From Leucobacter triazinivorans (GTDB lineage: Bacteria > Actinomycetota > Actinomycetes > Actinomycetales > Microbacteriaceae), in contig NZ_CP035806.1 in assembly GCF_004208635.1 (NCBI RefSeq), positions 2,356,001-2,420,000 on the forward strand: a stretch of 64,000 nt of DNA, written 5' to 3'. A program made the position numbers and the translations under genes. The notes below the pieces were generated by a model. That model saw only the letters and a program-made list of their open reading frames with translations. It was not told the DNA's origin and searched no databases. Below, piece by piece: positions 14,896-22,768 of this stretch; within the stretch, counting starts at the first letter, position 1; every line of letters starts with the position of its first letter.

Positions 14896-17853
14896 ATGAC
14901 GAGCAACGAGGCTCCGGTCGCGGACTGGGTGACCATCCCCGACCTCTACCGCGACCCCTTTCCCATCTACGAGCGGCTGCGCGCGGAGGGCGGCGTGCAC
15001 TGGGTTCCGCAGGTGGGCCGCTACCTGATCACCTCGTACGAGGCGGTGCACGAGACCGAGCTCGATCAAGAGGTCTTCTCCGCCGATGAGCAGGGGTCGC
15101 TGCAGATCCGAGCCATGGGGCACTCGATGCTGCGCCGCGACGATCCCGAGCACTACGTCGAGCGAAAGGCCTGGCAGCCCGCGCTCAGGCCGGGAGCGGT
15201 GCAGCGCATCTGGAAGTCGAAGTTCGAGCGTAACGCCGAGCGCTACCTGGAGGAGCTCGTCGCGAGGGGGCCGGGCGCCGACCTGATCTGGGACTTCGCC
15301 GCCCCGTTCGCCGCGGAGAGCCTGCGCGAGCTCATCGGCCTGCACAACGCCACGCAGCAGGACCTGCAGCGGTGGTCGCAGACCATGATCGACGCCACCG
15401 GCAACTATGCCGACGATCCCGAGGTGTGGGCACTCGGCAAGCAGTCCTTCGACGAGGTCGACGCCGCGCTCGACGAGATGCTCGTGTGGCACGCCGCGAA
15501 CCCGAATGAGTCGCTGCTGTCGCAGCTGCTGCAGATCCCCGACTACCGGATGCCCCTCGACCGCATCCGGGCCAACGTCAAGATGACGATCGGCGGCGGG
15601 CTCAACGAGCCGCGCGACGCACTCGGCGTGGCGGCCTGGGGCCTCCTGACCCACCCGGAGCAGCGGGCCGCCGTCGATCGGGATCCGTCGCTCTGGCACG
15701 CGGTCTTCGACGAGACGATTCGCTGGGTGGCGCCCATCGGGCTCTACTCGCGCCAGGCGACGCGGGATACCGAGCTCGCCGGGGTGCGGCTGCCCGCCGG
15801 AGCCCGGCTGGGCATCTGCATTCTCTCGGCCAATCGCGACGAGCGCGTCTGGGCGCGGCCCGCGGACTTCGACATTCGCCGCGAGGCGAAACCGCATCTC
15901 GCGTTCGGGAAGGGCGTGCACGTCTGCCTCGGGGCATGGGCCGCCCGCGCCGAGGTCGCCGAGGTCGCACTTCCGCTGCTCTTCTCGTCGCTCGAGGGGC
16001 TCTCGCTCGTCGACGAGGATCCCGCGGAGATCGGCGGGTGGGTGTTCCGGGGCATGCTGAAGCTGCCCGTGACGTGGAACGGCCGCAGAACCGTCGCACC
16101 CGAGGCTCGCGATCGCGACGCCGCCGCGCCCCGCGTCGCCGTCGTGGGTTCCGGCCCCGCCGGGAGTTTCACAGCGCAAGCGCTGCGCCGCACGTTCCCC
16201 GCCGCGCCGATCGACGTGTTCGACGAGCTTCCCACCCCCTACGGGCTCGTGCGCTACGGTGTCGCGGCCGACCATCAGGGCACGAAGGCCGTGGCGCGCC
16301 AGTTCGACCGGCTCTTCAGCGAGGAGGGAGTGCGGTTCCGCGGCAACTGCCGGCTCGGCGTCGACGTCGCGCTCGAAGAACTCGAGCGGGCGTACGACGT
16401 GGTGGTGCTCGCCACGGGCATGCACTGCGATGCCCGCCTGCCCGTACCCGGGGCGACGCTCGCTCGTGTGCGCGGGGCCGGCGCCGTCACCCGATTCCTC
16501 AACGGTCACCCCGATGAGGCTGCGCCCGACCCCCTGGGCGAGCAGGTCGTCGTGGTGGGGCACGGCAATGTGGCGATGGATCTCGCGCGACTCGTCGCGC
16601 GGGACGCCGCCGGGCTCGAGGGCTCGGACATCGACGACGCCGCGCACGGGCGCTTCACCGACGGCGTGCGCACCGTGCACCTCGTCGGGCGGAGCGCCCC
16701 GGCAGATGCGAAGTTCGACCCGGTGATGGTGCGTGAGCTCGCCGGCCTGCAGGGTGTGCGCCACGTGGTGCACGGCGCGGGCGAGCTCTCCGATGACGGC
16801 CGCGACGCCCGCATCGACGCCGTTCGGGCGCTCATCGCGGGGGGAGACGCCACCGACGAGCCTCGCGTCAGCGTCGAGTGGTGGTTCGGACTGGCGCCGG
16901 AGCGCCTCGAGGGTGACGAGCGGGTGGAAGCCGCGGTGTTCCGCGGTCCGGACGGCGAGGTGCGGATCCCCGCGTCGGACGTCGTGACGGCGATCGGCTT
17001 CACAGCCGACGAGGGCAGCCCGGTCGAGCCGGGCTCGCACCCTGACGGTCGCGTTTCGCCCGGGCTCTACACTGCCGGGTGGCTGCGCCGTGGGCCTCGC
17101 GGGACGATCCCCGACCAGCGCGCCGATGCGCGCGAGCTCGCCCGCATCGTCGCGGCGGATCTGCAGTCCGGCGCCGTCACGGTGGGGGCTCCGGGGCTGC
17201 CCGGGGTGGAGGGCGAGACCGACTTCGACGGCTGGCGCCGCATCGACATGCGAGAGCGGCTCACGGCGGCTCCGGGCCGCGAGCGTGCGAAGCTGCCGAG
17301 CCGAGAAGCGCAACTCGCGGCGGCGCGAGACGAGCACCTCGAGCTGCCGCCGCTACGGACGGCGGCATCCGCGGAGATCGGGGCGGGGGTGCCGACGACC
17401 ATCCTCTTCGGCACCGAGTCGGGCGGCGCCGAGCTGGTCGCCGACGAGCTCGCGCGGATGCTGGGAGCAGACGCCGATGTCGAGGTGCGCGATCTCGCCG
17501 AGACGACTGCGGCCGGGCTCGATCCCGCCCGCCTGCACCTGCTCGTCTGCGCGACCTACGGCGACGGCGAAGTGCCGGGCGCGGCGCAGCCCTTCCACCG
17601 GGAACTGTGCGTGGAGCGGCCCGACCTGAGCGGCGTGCGCTATGCCGTGTTCGGGATGGGCGACCGCAGCTACGACCGCACGTACTCGCGCGGCAGCGAG
17701 CTGGTCGACGAGGCGCTGCAGGCCTGCGGCGCCTCACGGCTGGGGGAGTACGGGCGGCACGACGCGGGCGGGTCCATTTCCGCCGCTGACGCGGCGCGGG
17801 ACTGGGCTGCGGGGGTCTTCGCAGAGGTGTCGGCCGCGACGGTCGGGCGGTAG
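14896..17853 (+). CDS. Cytochrome P450 - FprA-type ferredoxin reductase - flavodoxin fusion
   Basis: A 985-residue, three-domain monooxygenase that appears self-sufficient. Residues 1-400 are a P450: ETIR (273-276) of the K helix and the heme loop FGKGVHVCLG with Cys344 as iron ligand. The I helix reads GGGLNEPRD (233-241) and lacks the usual acid-threonine pair, resembling the Glu-Pro motif I recall from GcoA-type (CYP255) aryl-O-demethylases. Residues 413-815 match adrenodoxin/FprA-type NADPH reductases: FAD motif GSGPAG (418-423), PTPYGLVRYGVA, NADP motif GHGNVA (555-560), and GWLRRGPRGTIPDQ from 728. Residues 834-985 are a flavodoxin, with FMN phosphate loop GTESGG (839-844), ATYGDGEVPG and FGMGDRSY. 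ATG follows GACGAGG. It is divergent from lysR. The electron route NADPH-FAD-FMN-heme is inferred. Substrate unknown. Confidence 0.93.
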   Translation: MTSNEAPVADWVTIPDLYRDPFPIYERLRAEGGVHWVPQVGRYLITSYEAVHETELDQEVFSADEQGSLQIRAMGHSMLRRDDPEHYVERKAWQPALRPGAVQRIWKSKFERNAERYLEELVARGPGADLIWDFAAPFAAESLRELIGLHNATQQDLQRWSQTMIDATGNYADDPEVWALGKQSFDEVDAALDEMLVWHAANPNESLLSQLLQIPDYRMPLDRIRANVKMTIGGGLNEPRDALGVAAWGLLTHPEQRAAVDRDPSLWHAVFDETIRWVAPIGLYSRQATRDTELAGVRLPAGARLGICILSANRDERVWARPADFDIRREAKPHLAFGKGVHVCLGAWAARAEVAEVALPLLFSSLEGLSLVDEDPAEIGGWVFRGMLKLPVTWNGRRTVAPEARDRDAAAPRVAVVGSGPAGSFTAQALRRTFPAAPIDVFDELPTPYGLVRYGVAADHQGTKAVARQFDRLFSEEGVRFRGNCRLGVDVALEELERAYDVVVLATGMHCDARLPVPGATLARVRGAGAVTRFLNGHPDEAAPDPLGEQVVVVGHGNVAMDLARLVARDAAGLEGSDIDDAAHGRFTDGVRTVHLVGRSAPADAKFDPVMVRELAGLQGVRHVVHGAGELSDDGRDARIDAVRALIAGGDATDEPRVSVEWWFGLAPERLEGDERVEAAVFRGPDGEVRIPASDVVTAIGFTADEGSPVEPGSHPDGRVSPGLYTAGWLRRGPRGTIPDQRADARELARIVAADLQSGAVTVGAPGLPGVEGETDFDGWRRIDMRERLTAAPGRERAKLPSREAQLAAARDEHLELPPLRTAASAEIGAGVPTTILFGTESGGAELVADELARMLGADADVEVRDLAETTAAGLDPARLHLLVCATYGDGEVPGAAQPFHRELCVERPDLSGVRYAVFGMGDRSYDRTYSRGSELVDEALQACGASRLGEYGRHDAGGSISAADAARDWAAGVFAEVSAATVGR

Positions 17854-17890
17854 CCGTCGCTGCGGGGGCTGCGGGGCCCGCGGCGCGCAG

Positions 17891-17948
17891 GCGATCCATG
17901 CTCAGGAGGACGAGATCCTCGGCCCTTGTCCTCCTGGAGGCGGATCGC
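17891..17948. terminator. Long hairpin between convergent P450 fusion and trkA
   Basis: CAGGAGGAC (17903-17911) pairs with GTCCTCCTG (17928-17936), and outer arms GCGATCC (17891-17897) and GGATCGC (17942-17948) also match. The position between two gene ends facing each other suggests a bidirectional terminator. No U-run follows, so this is not a classical intrinsic terminator. Confidence 0.55.
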
Positions 17949-17996
17949 CCGTCTGAGCGGCGGCGAGGGAGCGGTCGAGCGGACCGAAGCCCGCGT

Positions 17997-18662
17997 CTAC
18001 CCGATCGCGGCGAACCGCTCGACGTCGGTGGCGGTGCCGCTCACGATGATGAGATCGTGCGGTGAGATCACCGTCTCCTCGGTGGCGTGCGTGAACGGCT
18101 GGCCCGGCGTCTTCACCCCGACCACGGTCACCCGGTAGCGGGTGCGTACGCCGCTCTCGCGGAGCGACCGGCCGCGGATGGAGCGCGGCGGGTACATCTT
18201 CGCGATCACGTAGTTGTTGTCGAACTGGATGAAGTCGAGCATGCTGCCGCTCAGCAGGTGGGCGACGCGCTCGCCGGCCTCCCGCTCCGGGTAGATCACG
18301 TGGTTGACCCCGATGCGCTCGAGGATCTTGCCGTGCGAGCTCGAGATCGCCTTCGCCCAGATCTGGGGGATTCCGAGATCGACGAGGTTCGCGGCGATGA
18401 GCACACTCGCCTCGATCGACGCGCCCGTCGCCACCACCGCGATCTGGAACTCCTCCGCGCCGATCTGCTTGAGCGCGTTCATGGAGCGCGCGTCGGCCTG
18501 CACCGCGTGGGTCACGCGGTCGGCCCACTTCTGCACGAGCTGCGCATCGGTGTCCACCACCAGCACCTCACGATCCTGGCGGTCCAATTGCCCCGCGGTC
18601 GCGGCGCCGAAGCGTCCGAGTCCGATGACGAGAACCGGGGCGTCACTGCGAATATCGACCAA
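17997..18662 (-). CDS. trkA: TrkA family potassium uptake regulatory protein
   Basis: A 221-residue cytosolic RCK protein. The NAD-binding motif GLGRFG is at residues 14-19, followed by the acidic strand end VVDTD, then a C-terminal TrkA_C domain from about residue 140. This single RCK_N plus RCK_C layout matches KtrA/CeoB-type regulators that gate a TrkH/KtrB channel. No channel gene lies next to it, so its membrane partner must be elsewhere in the genome or just lost here. It converges on the P450 fusion gene. Confidence 0.9.
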   Translation of the reverse strand: MVDIRSDAPVLVIGLGRFGAATAGQLDRQDREVLVVDTDAQLVQKWADRVTHAVQADARSMNALKQIGAEEFQIAVVATGASIEASVLIAANLVDLGIPQIWAKAISSSHGKILERIGVNHVIYPEREAGERVAHLLSGSMLDFIQFDNNYVIAKMYPPRSIRGRSLRESGVRTRYRVTVVGVKTPGQPFTHATEETVISPHDLIIVSGTATDVERFAAIG

Positions 18663-19029
18663 TGATCGGCCTTTCCTCTGAGTATCCGAATCGACTGGGG
18701 CGGTTGGCGGCGGCGATGCGCGTGCCCGGGTCCGACTGCTCCGCAGAGAACTTCGTCGAGAGTCCGCAGATGTCGAACGCCGAGATGACCTCGAAGAGTA
18801 TCACGTCCGGCGAGGCGCCGGCGAGCCGCGGCAGTGCGATTGACGCGCGGCGGGCGCGGCGGGCGCGGCGGGCGCGGTGCGTGCGATGGTCGCGTTCCGG
18901 ATGGTGCATCGGCACGGAGGCCGGTTCGGCGACCCTCGGCCCGATCCTCGGCCCGATCCTCGGCCCGGTTCTCGGCCCGCCCCGCGGCGCTGTTGCCGTC
19001 GGCGGTGGGAAAAGAGCGGCCGCTGCGGC
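18663..19029. other. Noncoding divergent region with short GC-rich tandem repeats
   Basis: No supported gene lies between trkA (minus) and the arsR-like gene (plus). The stretch holds repeats of GCGCGGCGG type near 18845-18885 and four degenerate 12-bp units (CCTCGGCCCGAT) at about 18937-18984. Apparent reading frames across it are low-complexity Arg/Ala or Gly/Pro strings produced by these repeats. Confidence 0.6.
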
Positions 19030-19035
19030 TAACCT
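19030..19035 (+). promoter_or_regulatory. -10 hexamer TAACCT of a leaderless arsR-type transcript
   Basis: TAACCT is followed by 7 bases and then the ATG at 19043, with no ribosome binding site, the arrangement of actinobacterial leaderless genes. Confidence 0.55.
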
Positions 19036-19042
19036 TGAGATC

Positions 19043-19513
19043 ATGCCAGATATTTTCGGAGTCATCGCCGACGCCACCCGGCGCGACATCTTGCGAGTGC
19101 TGCTCGAGCGCTTTCAACAGGACGCCGAGATCAGCGTGTCCGAGATCGTCGGGCAGTTGGAGATCAGCCAGCCCACCGTCTCCAAGCATCTCAAGGTGCT
19201 GCGCGAAGCCGAACTGGTGAGCGTGCGCGAGGAGGGTCAGCACCGCTATTACACCCTCGATCCCGAGCCGCTCGAGATGGTGGAGGACTTCGTGATCCCG
19301 TTCCTCTCGGCCGGTTTCGACACCGAGGTGACCGTGGAGTATCTCTCCGAGGAGGGCGAGCGCGTGCCCGGCCCCGACGGCGATGACTCGTTCGACGACG
19401 AGGAGGTGCTCTCGGAGGAGGCGGCGGCGGCGGCCGAGCGCATCGGCCGCGCTGCGGCCCGCGCCGAGCACCGGGTCAAGGAGCTGGTCGCCCGGTTTCG
19501 GCTGAAAGGCTGA
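19043..19513 (+). CDS. ArsR family winged-helix transcriptional regulator
   Basis: A 156-residue regulator. The winged helix spans about residues 1-85, with recognition region QLEISQPTVSKHLKVLREAELV and wing VREEGQHRYYTLD. The usual ArsR metal-ligand cysteines are missing, so it is not an obvious metal sensor. The C-terminal half is acidic (DGDDSFDDEE), then a basic helix. Translation probably starts without a leader. It lies 103 bp ahead of the bS22-like peptide gene. Confidence 0.87.
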   Translation: MPDIFGVIADATRRDILRVLLERFQQDAEISVSEIVGQLEISQPTVSKHLKVLREAELVSVREEGQHRYYTLDPEPLEMVEDFVIPFLSAGFDTEVTVEYLSEEGERVPGPDGDDSFDDEEVLSEEAAAAAERIGRAAARAEHRVKELVARFRLKG

Positions 19514-19616
19514 GCGGCGCGCGAAGACGCGATTTCCTGCAGCGCTCGATACGGTGTAAAATCAGTGTTTTGTGGGCCACGATCCCGTTCGGCCCGAGAG
19601 ACGTTGTGAGGTGACC

Positions 19617-19715
19617 GTGGGTTCAGTTATTAAGAAGCGCCGCAAGCGCATGTCGAAGAAGAAGCACCGTAAGCTGCTTCGGAAGACGCGTCACCAGCGT
19701 CGCAACAAGAAGTAG
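19617..19715 (+). CDS. AURKAIP1/COX24-domain small basic ribosomal peptide (bS22-like)
   Basis: A 32-residue peptide, more than half Lys and Arg (begins [19 protein letters not shown]), equal in length and sequence to the conserved actinobacterial peptide annotated as an AURKAIP1/COX24-domain protein, Rv0500B in Mycobacterium tuberculosis, found bound to the small ribosomal subunit. The GTG start follows GAGGTG weakly; the preceding GTG at 19611 is in frame but less conserved. Codons are strongly biased to AAG and CGC/CGT, as expected for a highly expressed gene. Confidence 0.93.
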   Translation: MGSVIKKRRKRMSKKKHRKLLRKTRHQRRNKK

Positions 19716-19749
19716 TCGACGCGGGTCACCGCGATCGAGTCGGGCGTCG

Positions 19750-19770
19750 GGCGTGAGCCTGGCGCCTTTT
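19750..19770 (+). terminator. Possible intrinsic terminator after the bS22-like gene
   Basis: Short stem GGCGT (19750-19754) with GCGCC (19762-19766), one G-T pair, loop of 7, then TTTT. It lies 35 bp after the stop. The stem is short, so the call is tentative. Confidence 0.4.
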
Positions 19771-19945
19771 CTTGTGCCTGCGACAGCTTCGGGGCGCCCG
19801 CTCCGCTCCCGTCCCGCCCCGTTTCTCGCAACGCTGAGTTCGCGCGCCAGTAGGTGCGGCCTCGTGCGACTTTTGGCAGCAACTTGTGACGCGCGACGGA
19901 TTCGGAGTTTGGAGGGCGCGAGGGATCCGGGGCGGCGCAGCGCGC

Positions 19946-19951
19946 TACACT
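19946..19951 (+). promoter_or_regulatory. -10 hexamer TACACT of a leaderless glutaredoxin-like transcript
   Basis: TACACT lies 8 bases before the GTG at 19960, with no Shine-Dalgarno sequence between, suggesting leaderless translation. Confidence 0.55.
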
Positions 19952-19959
19952 GATCGATC

Positions 19960-20259
19960 GTGACGGTCGTGCAACTCACCCTCATCGGCAAGCCGGGATG
20001 CCATCTCTGCGATGACGCGCGCGAGACCATCGCCCGCGTGCGTGCCGAACTCGCCGAGCGGGGAGTCGCGACCGAGCTGCGCGAGCTCGACATCCTCGCC
20101 GATGCGCAGCTCGCACGTCGCCACGCGGAGGACATCCCCGTGGTGCAGATCGATGGGCGCAGGCACGCCATCTGGCGCGTCGATCCCGAGCGCCTGTCCG
20201 CGGCGATCGAGAAGGCCGCCGCCCCACCTCGAATCATCCCCTGGAGGACGCGCTCATGA
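19960..20259 (+). CDS. Glutaredoxin-like thiol-disulfide family protein
   Basis: A 99-residue thioredoxin-fold protein with redox motif CHLC at residues 13-16 (GKPGCHLCDDA), as in the DUF836/glutaredoxin-like family. The cis-proline segment EDIPVVQIDGRRHAIWRV follows. It is likely cytosolic, with unknown targets. GTG start with a leaderless promoter. Its stop overlaps the next start by four bases. Confidence 0.88.
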   Translation: MTVVQLTLIGKPGCHLCDDARETIARVRAELAERGVATELRELDILADAQLARRHAEDIPVVQIDGRRHAIWRVDPERLSAAIEKAAAPPRIIPWRTRS

Positions 20260-20558
20260 CCCTGCGCCACATCGTCAGCTGGAAGTTCGTCGGCGAGACG
20301 CCGCAGGAGCGCGACGCGCACGCGGCCGAGGCCGTCGCCGCGATCGCCCCGCTGCGCGACTCGGTGCCCTCCGTGCGCGCGCTCTCGCTGCACCGCAACG
20401 AGCTCTTCGACGGCGAGAACTTCGACCTCACGCTCATCGCCGATTTCGACGACGCCGAGGGGCTCGCCGCGTACGCCGCTCATCCGCTGCACCTGCCGGT
20501 GACCGCGCTCATGAAGCGCATCACCGCGGGACGCACGGCCACCGACTTCACGGTCTGA
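20256..20558 (+). CDS. Dabb (stress-responsive alpha/beta barrel) family protein
   Basis: A 100-residue dimeric ferredoxin-like barrel protein. The family pattern is clear: an N-terminal MTLRHIVSWKF strand, the central FDLTLIADFDDAEGLAAYAAHP, then HLPVTALMK. Function in bacteria is not defined; relatives include small aromatic-binding or degrading enzymes and stress proteins. It is coupled to the glutaredoxin-like gene by an ATGA overlap. Confidence 0.9.
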   Translation: MTLRHIVSWKFVGETPQERDAHAAEAVAAIAPLRDSVPSVRALSLHRNELFDGENFDLTLIADFDDAEGLAAYAAHPLHLPVTALMKRITAGRTATDFTV

Positions 20559-20708
20559 CGCGCCCCGCGGTCGGCGCTCGGATCGCTCCGTAGCGCTTCT
20601 GCTCCGCCTCGTCAAGGCGATCGTCCTCTCCGCGCATCCGGCCTATCGTGGCTGGCACCCGATGGTGGAACGCGCCAGGTGACACGAGCCAGGAGGAGGA
20701 ACGAACGC

Positions 20709-20909
20709 ATGACTGGATCCGAGCGAGGCAACACGACGCACGGGCCCCGGCTCGACGAGGAGATGGAGCAGGAGAGCCGCGGCATGGTGCAGGGGCACGG
20801 CGCCCCGCACGCCGAACCCTTCCGGGAGACGGAGCCGTTGCCCGATGACACCGACCCCGAGGAGGTCGAACGCGCCTTCCGCGGCGATCGAGGGGAGGAG
20901 CAGGCATGA
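20709..20909 (+). CDS. Small acidic hypothetical protein
   Basis: A 66-residue soluble protein rich in Glu, Gly and Arg with no membrane segment or known motif. A strong AGGAGGA precedes the ATG. It shares a four-base overlap (ATGA) with the baeRF gene, so the two are probably co-translated, and a linked role is possible. I do not recognise a family. Confidence 0.72.
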   Translation: MTGSERGNTTHGPRLDEEMEQESRGMVQGHGAPHAEPFRETEPLPDDTDPEEVERAFRGDRGEEQA

Positions 20910-22063
20910 GCGGCGACCGAGGACTCGCCGAGCTGCTCGCCCAGCCGGGCCCGTGGACCGTCGCCTATGTCGACGGAACGGGCGGAGAGCCCCAGACGGT
21001 GGAGGAGGCGAGGCAGGAGCGCGCCGTGCGGCGTCTCGACGACGCCGGCGCTCCCGAGAACGATCGTCGGGCCGTCGAGCGCGCGCTGCGCGACGCGGCC
21101 GGAGTGCCGAGCCCGTCGGCGCGCTACCTGCTGGTGCGCGACGGCACGGTGGTGATCGACGAGTGGATCGCGGCGCCGCGACGGGGGCCGGAGGTGTTCG
21201 CCCACGGCTCGGTGCCCGTGATCAGCCCCCTGCTGCGCCACCGGGGGCGGGCTCCTCGCTTTCTCGTGGTGGAGACCACGCGCGACGGAGCCGACCTTCG
21301 CCTCGAGCGAGCCGGGCGAGCGGACGCCGAGCAGGAGGAGAGCATCGCGGGGAGCACCGACGCCCTGCCCAAGGTGCAGGCCGGCGGGTGGTCGCACGCG
21401 AGGTGGCAGCGGCACTCCGAGGAGGTGTGGAAGCATAATCAGAGCGAGATCGCGACGGCGGTCGACGCGCTCGTGCGCGAGCATCGTCCCACCTTCATCG
21501 CGATGGCCGGAGACCTGCGCGCCCGCCAGCTGCTCCGCGAACGCCTGGCGCCCGAGAGCGCCGGTTTGCTCGTGGAGGTCGAGGCGAACACCCGCGCGGA
21601 CGGCGCGGATGGCGCGCAGCTCGATCGCGCCATCGCCGACGCGCTCGACGCGCTGAGCAGGCGCCAGATCGAGGAAGCCCTCGACCAGGCCGACGCCGAG
21701 GGCGGTGCGCGCCGCGCCGAGGGGATCGCAGAGGTCGTCGATGCGCTGCAGCAGGCGCGCGTCGAGACCCTGCTACTCGACGCGCGCTGGCTCGACGACG
21801 ATTCCGCGGGGGCGAGCCCGGCGGCCCGCGGCGAGACCCTCGAGGTGCTCGGCGGCGAGCCCTGGGTGGCCCGGGCCGGCGGCGCGCCGGGCGCGGCGGC
21901 GTCGCTCGGGCGCGCGCCGTTCGTCGAGGCGCTCGCCCGCGCCGCGGTGCTGACGGGCGCTGAGGTGCGCATCGTCGAGGAGCCGGATCCGGCACCCGGC
22001 GTGGAGCGCCCGGAACGGGACGCGCGGGCGCCGATCGCGGTGCTGCGGTGGGCTGACGGGTAG
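20906..22063 (+). CDS. baeRF family protein (Rv2629-like, archaeo-eukaryotic release factor-like)
   Basis: A 385-residue protein of the bacterial eRF1-like group (baeRF2, Vms1/Ankzf1-related). The conserved GGWSHARWQRH around residue 155 corresponds to the catalytic loop region that replaces the GGQ of release factors; an eRF1 domain 3-like segment (KVETLLLDARW-like) follows near residue 285. Family members are proposed to act on peptidyl-tRNA of stalled ribosomes or to help during hypoxic stress. The activity is not proven for this branch. A four-base overlap couples it to the gene upstream. Confidence 0.85.
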   Translation: MSGDRGLAELLAQPGPWTVAYVDGTGGEPQTVEEARQERAVRRLDDAGAPENDRRAVERALRDAAGVPSPSARYLLVRDGTVVIDEWIAAPRRGPEVFAHGSVPVISPLLRHRGRAPRFLVVETTRDGADLRLERAGRADAEQEESIAGSTDALPKVQAGGWSHARWQRHSEEVWKHNQSEIATAVDALVREHRPTFIAMAGDLRARQLLRERLAPESAGLLVEVEANTRADGADGAQLDRAIADALDALSRRQIEEALDQADAEGGARRAEGIAEVVDALQQARVETLLLDARWLDDDSAGASPAARGETLEVLGGEPWVARAGGAPGAAASLGRAPFVEALARAAVLTGAEVRIVEEPDPAPGVERPERDARAPIAVLRWADG

Positions 22064-22080
22064 ACCCGGCGGCTGCGAGA

Positions 22081-22126
22081 GGCCGTGCGGGCGCCGGGAG
22101 GGAGGCCGTGCGGGCGCCGGGAGGGA
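22081..22126. repeat. Two exact 23-bp tandem copies ahead of the DUF6328 gene
   Basis: The 23-bp unit beginning GGCCGTGCGGGCG at 22081-22103 is repeated exactly at 22104-22126, directly before the ribosome binding site of the next gene. It looks like a recent duplication. Confidence 0.85.
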
Positions 22127-22137
22127 GGAGGATCGAG

Positions 22138-22665
22138 ATGCGGGCGGACGAGACGGGCCGCGCGAGCGGCGAAGAAGAGGTCGACGAGCCCGACGGGGTC
22201 GACGATGGGCGCCGGGAGAGTCCCAATGAGCGCGCCGATCGCAATTGGAACGAGATCCTGCAGGAACTGCGCGTCGCGCAGACGGGCGCGCAGATCCTCG
22301 GCGCGTTTCTCCTCGCGGTGGCCTTCCAGCCGCGCTTCACCGAGCTCGACCGGTATCAGCTGACGCTCTACCTGATCCTCGTGGCGCTCGCGGGTGTCGC
22401 CGCGGCACTCGGGCTCGCCCCCGTCAGCCTGCATCGCGCCCACTTCGGCAGGCGCCGCAAGGCGAACGTCGTGCGACTCGGCAGTCGCCTGCTCGCCGCC
22501 GATCTGGTGGTGCTGGCGATGCTCGCGGTGGGAGTGACGAGCCTCATCTTCGACTTCACGGTCGGACGAGCTGCGGGCTTTGCAGCGCTGGGGGGCACGG
22601 CCGTCGTGGTCGTGCTGCTCTGGGCGATCGTGCCGCGGCTCGGCATCAGGTCGGGATCGGGGTAG
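22138..22665 (+). CDS. DUF6328 family membrane protein
   Basis: A 175-residue protein with a charged N-terminus of about 45 residues and four transmembrane helices. The segment NEILQELRVAQTGAQILGAF is the family signature. GGAGGAG lies at ideal spacing before the chosen ATG; an in-frame ATG at 22108 falls inside the 23-bp repeat and lacks a ribosome binding site. Function unknown; some annotations call relatives sodium:proton antiporters without direct proof. Confidence 0.85.
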   Translation: MRADETGRASGEEEVDEPDGVDDGRRESPNERADRNWNEILQELRVAQTGAQILGAFLLAVAFQPRFTELDRYQLTLYLILVALAGVAAALGLAPVSLHRAHFGRRRKANVVRLGSRLLAADLVVLAMLAVGVTSLIFDFTVGRAAGFAALGGTAVVVVLLWAIVPRLGIRSGSG

Positions 22666-22768
22666 GCGGGATCGGAGCGCGGGCGACGCGGGCGTTTGGC
22701 GACGCGGGCGTCAGGCGGCGAGCGCGGGCGACGCGGGCGTGCAGCGCCGCCGAGTGGAGCTCCGAGGA

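Noticed and set aside
14707..17337. Long open frame on the minus strand opposite the P450 fusion
   Set aside because: It mirrors the plus-strand coding sequence in very GC-rich DNA, is Arg/Gly/Leu-rich, and has no recognisable domain, whereas the plus strand encodes three intact domains.
18643..19089. Possible gene in the trkA-arsR spacer
   Set aside because: The translated products are low-complexity Arg/Ala and Gly/Pro strings caused by tandem repeats.
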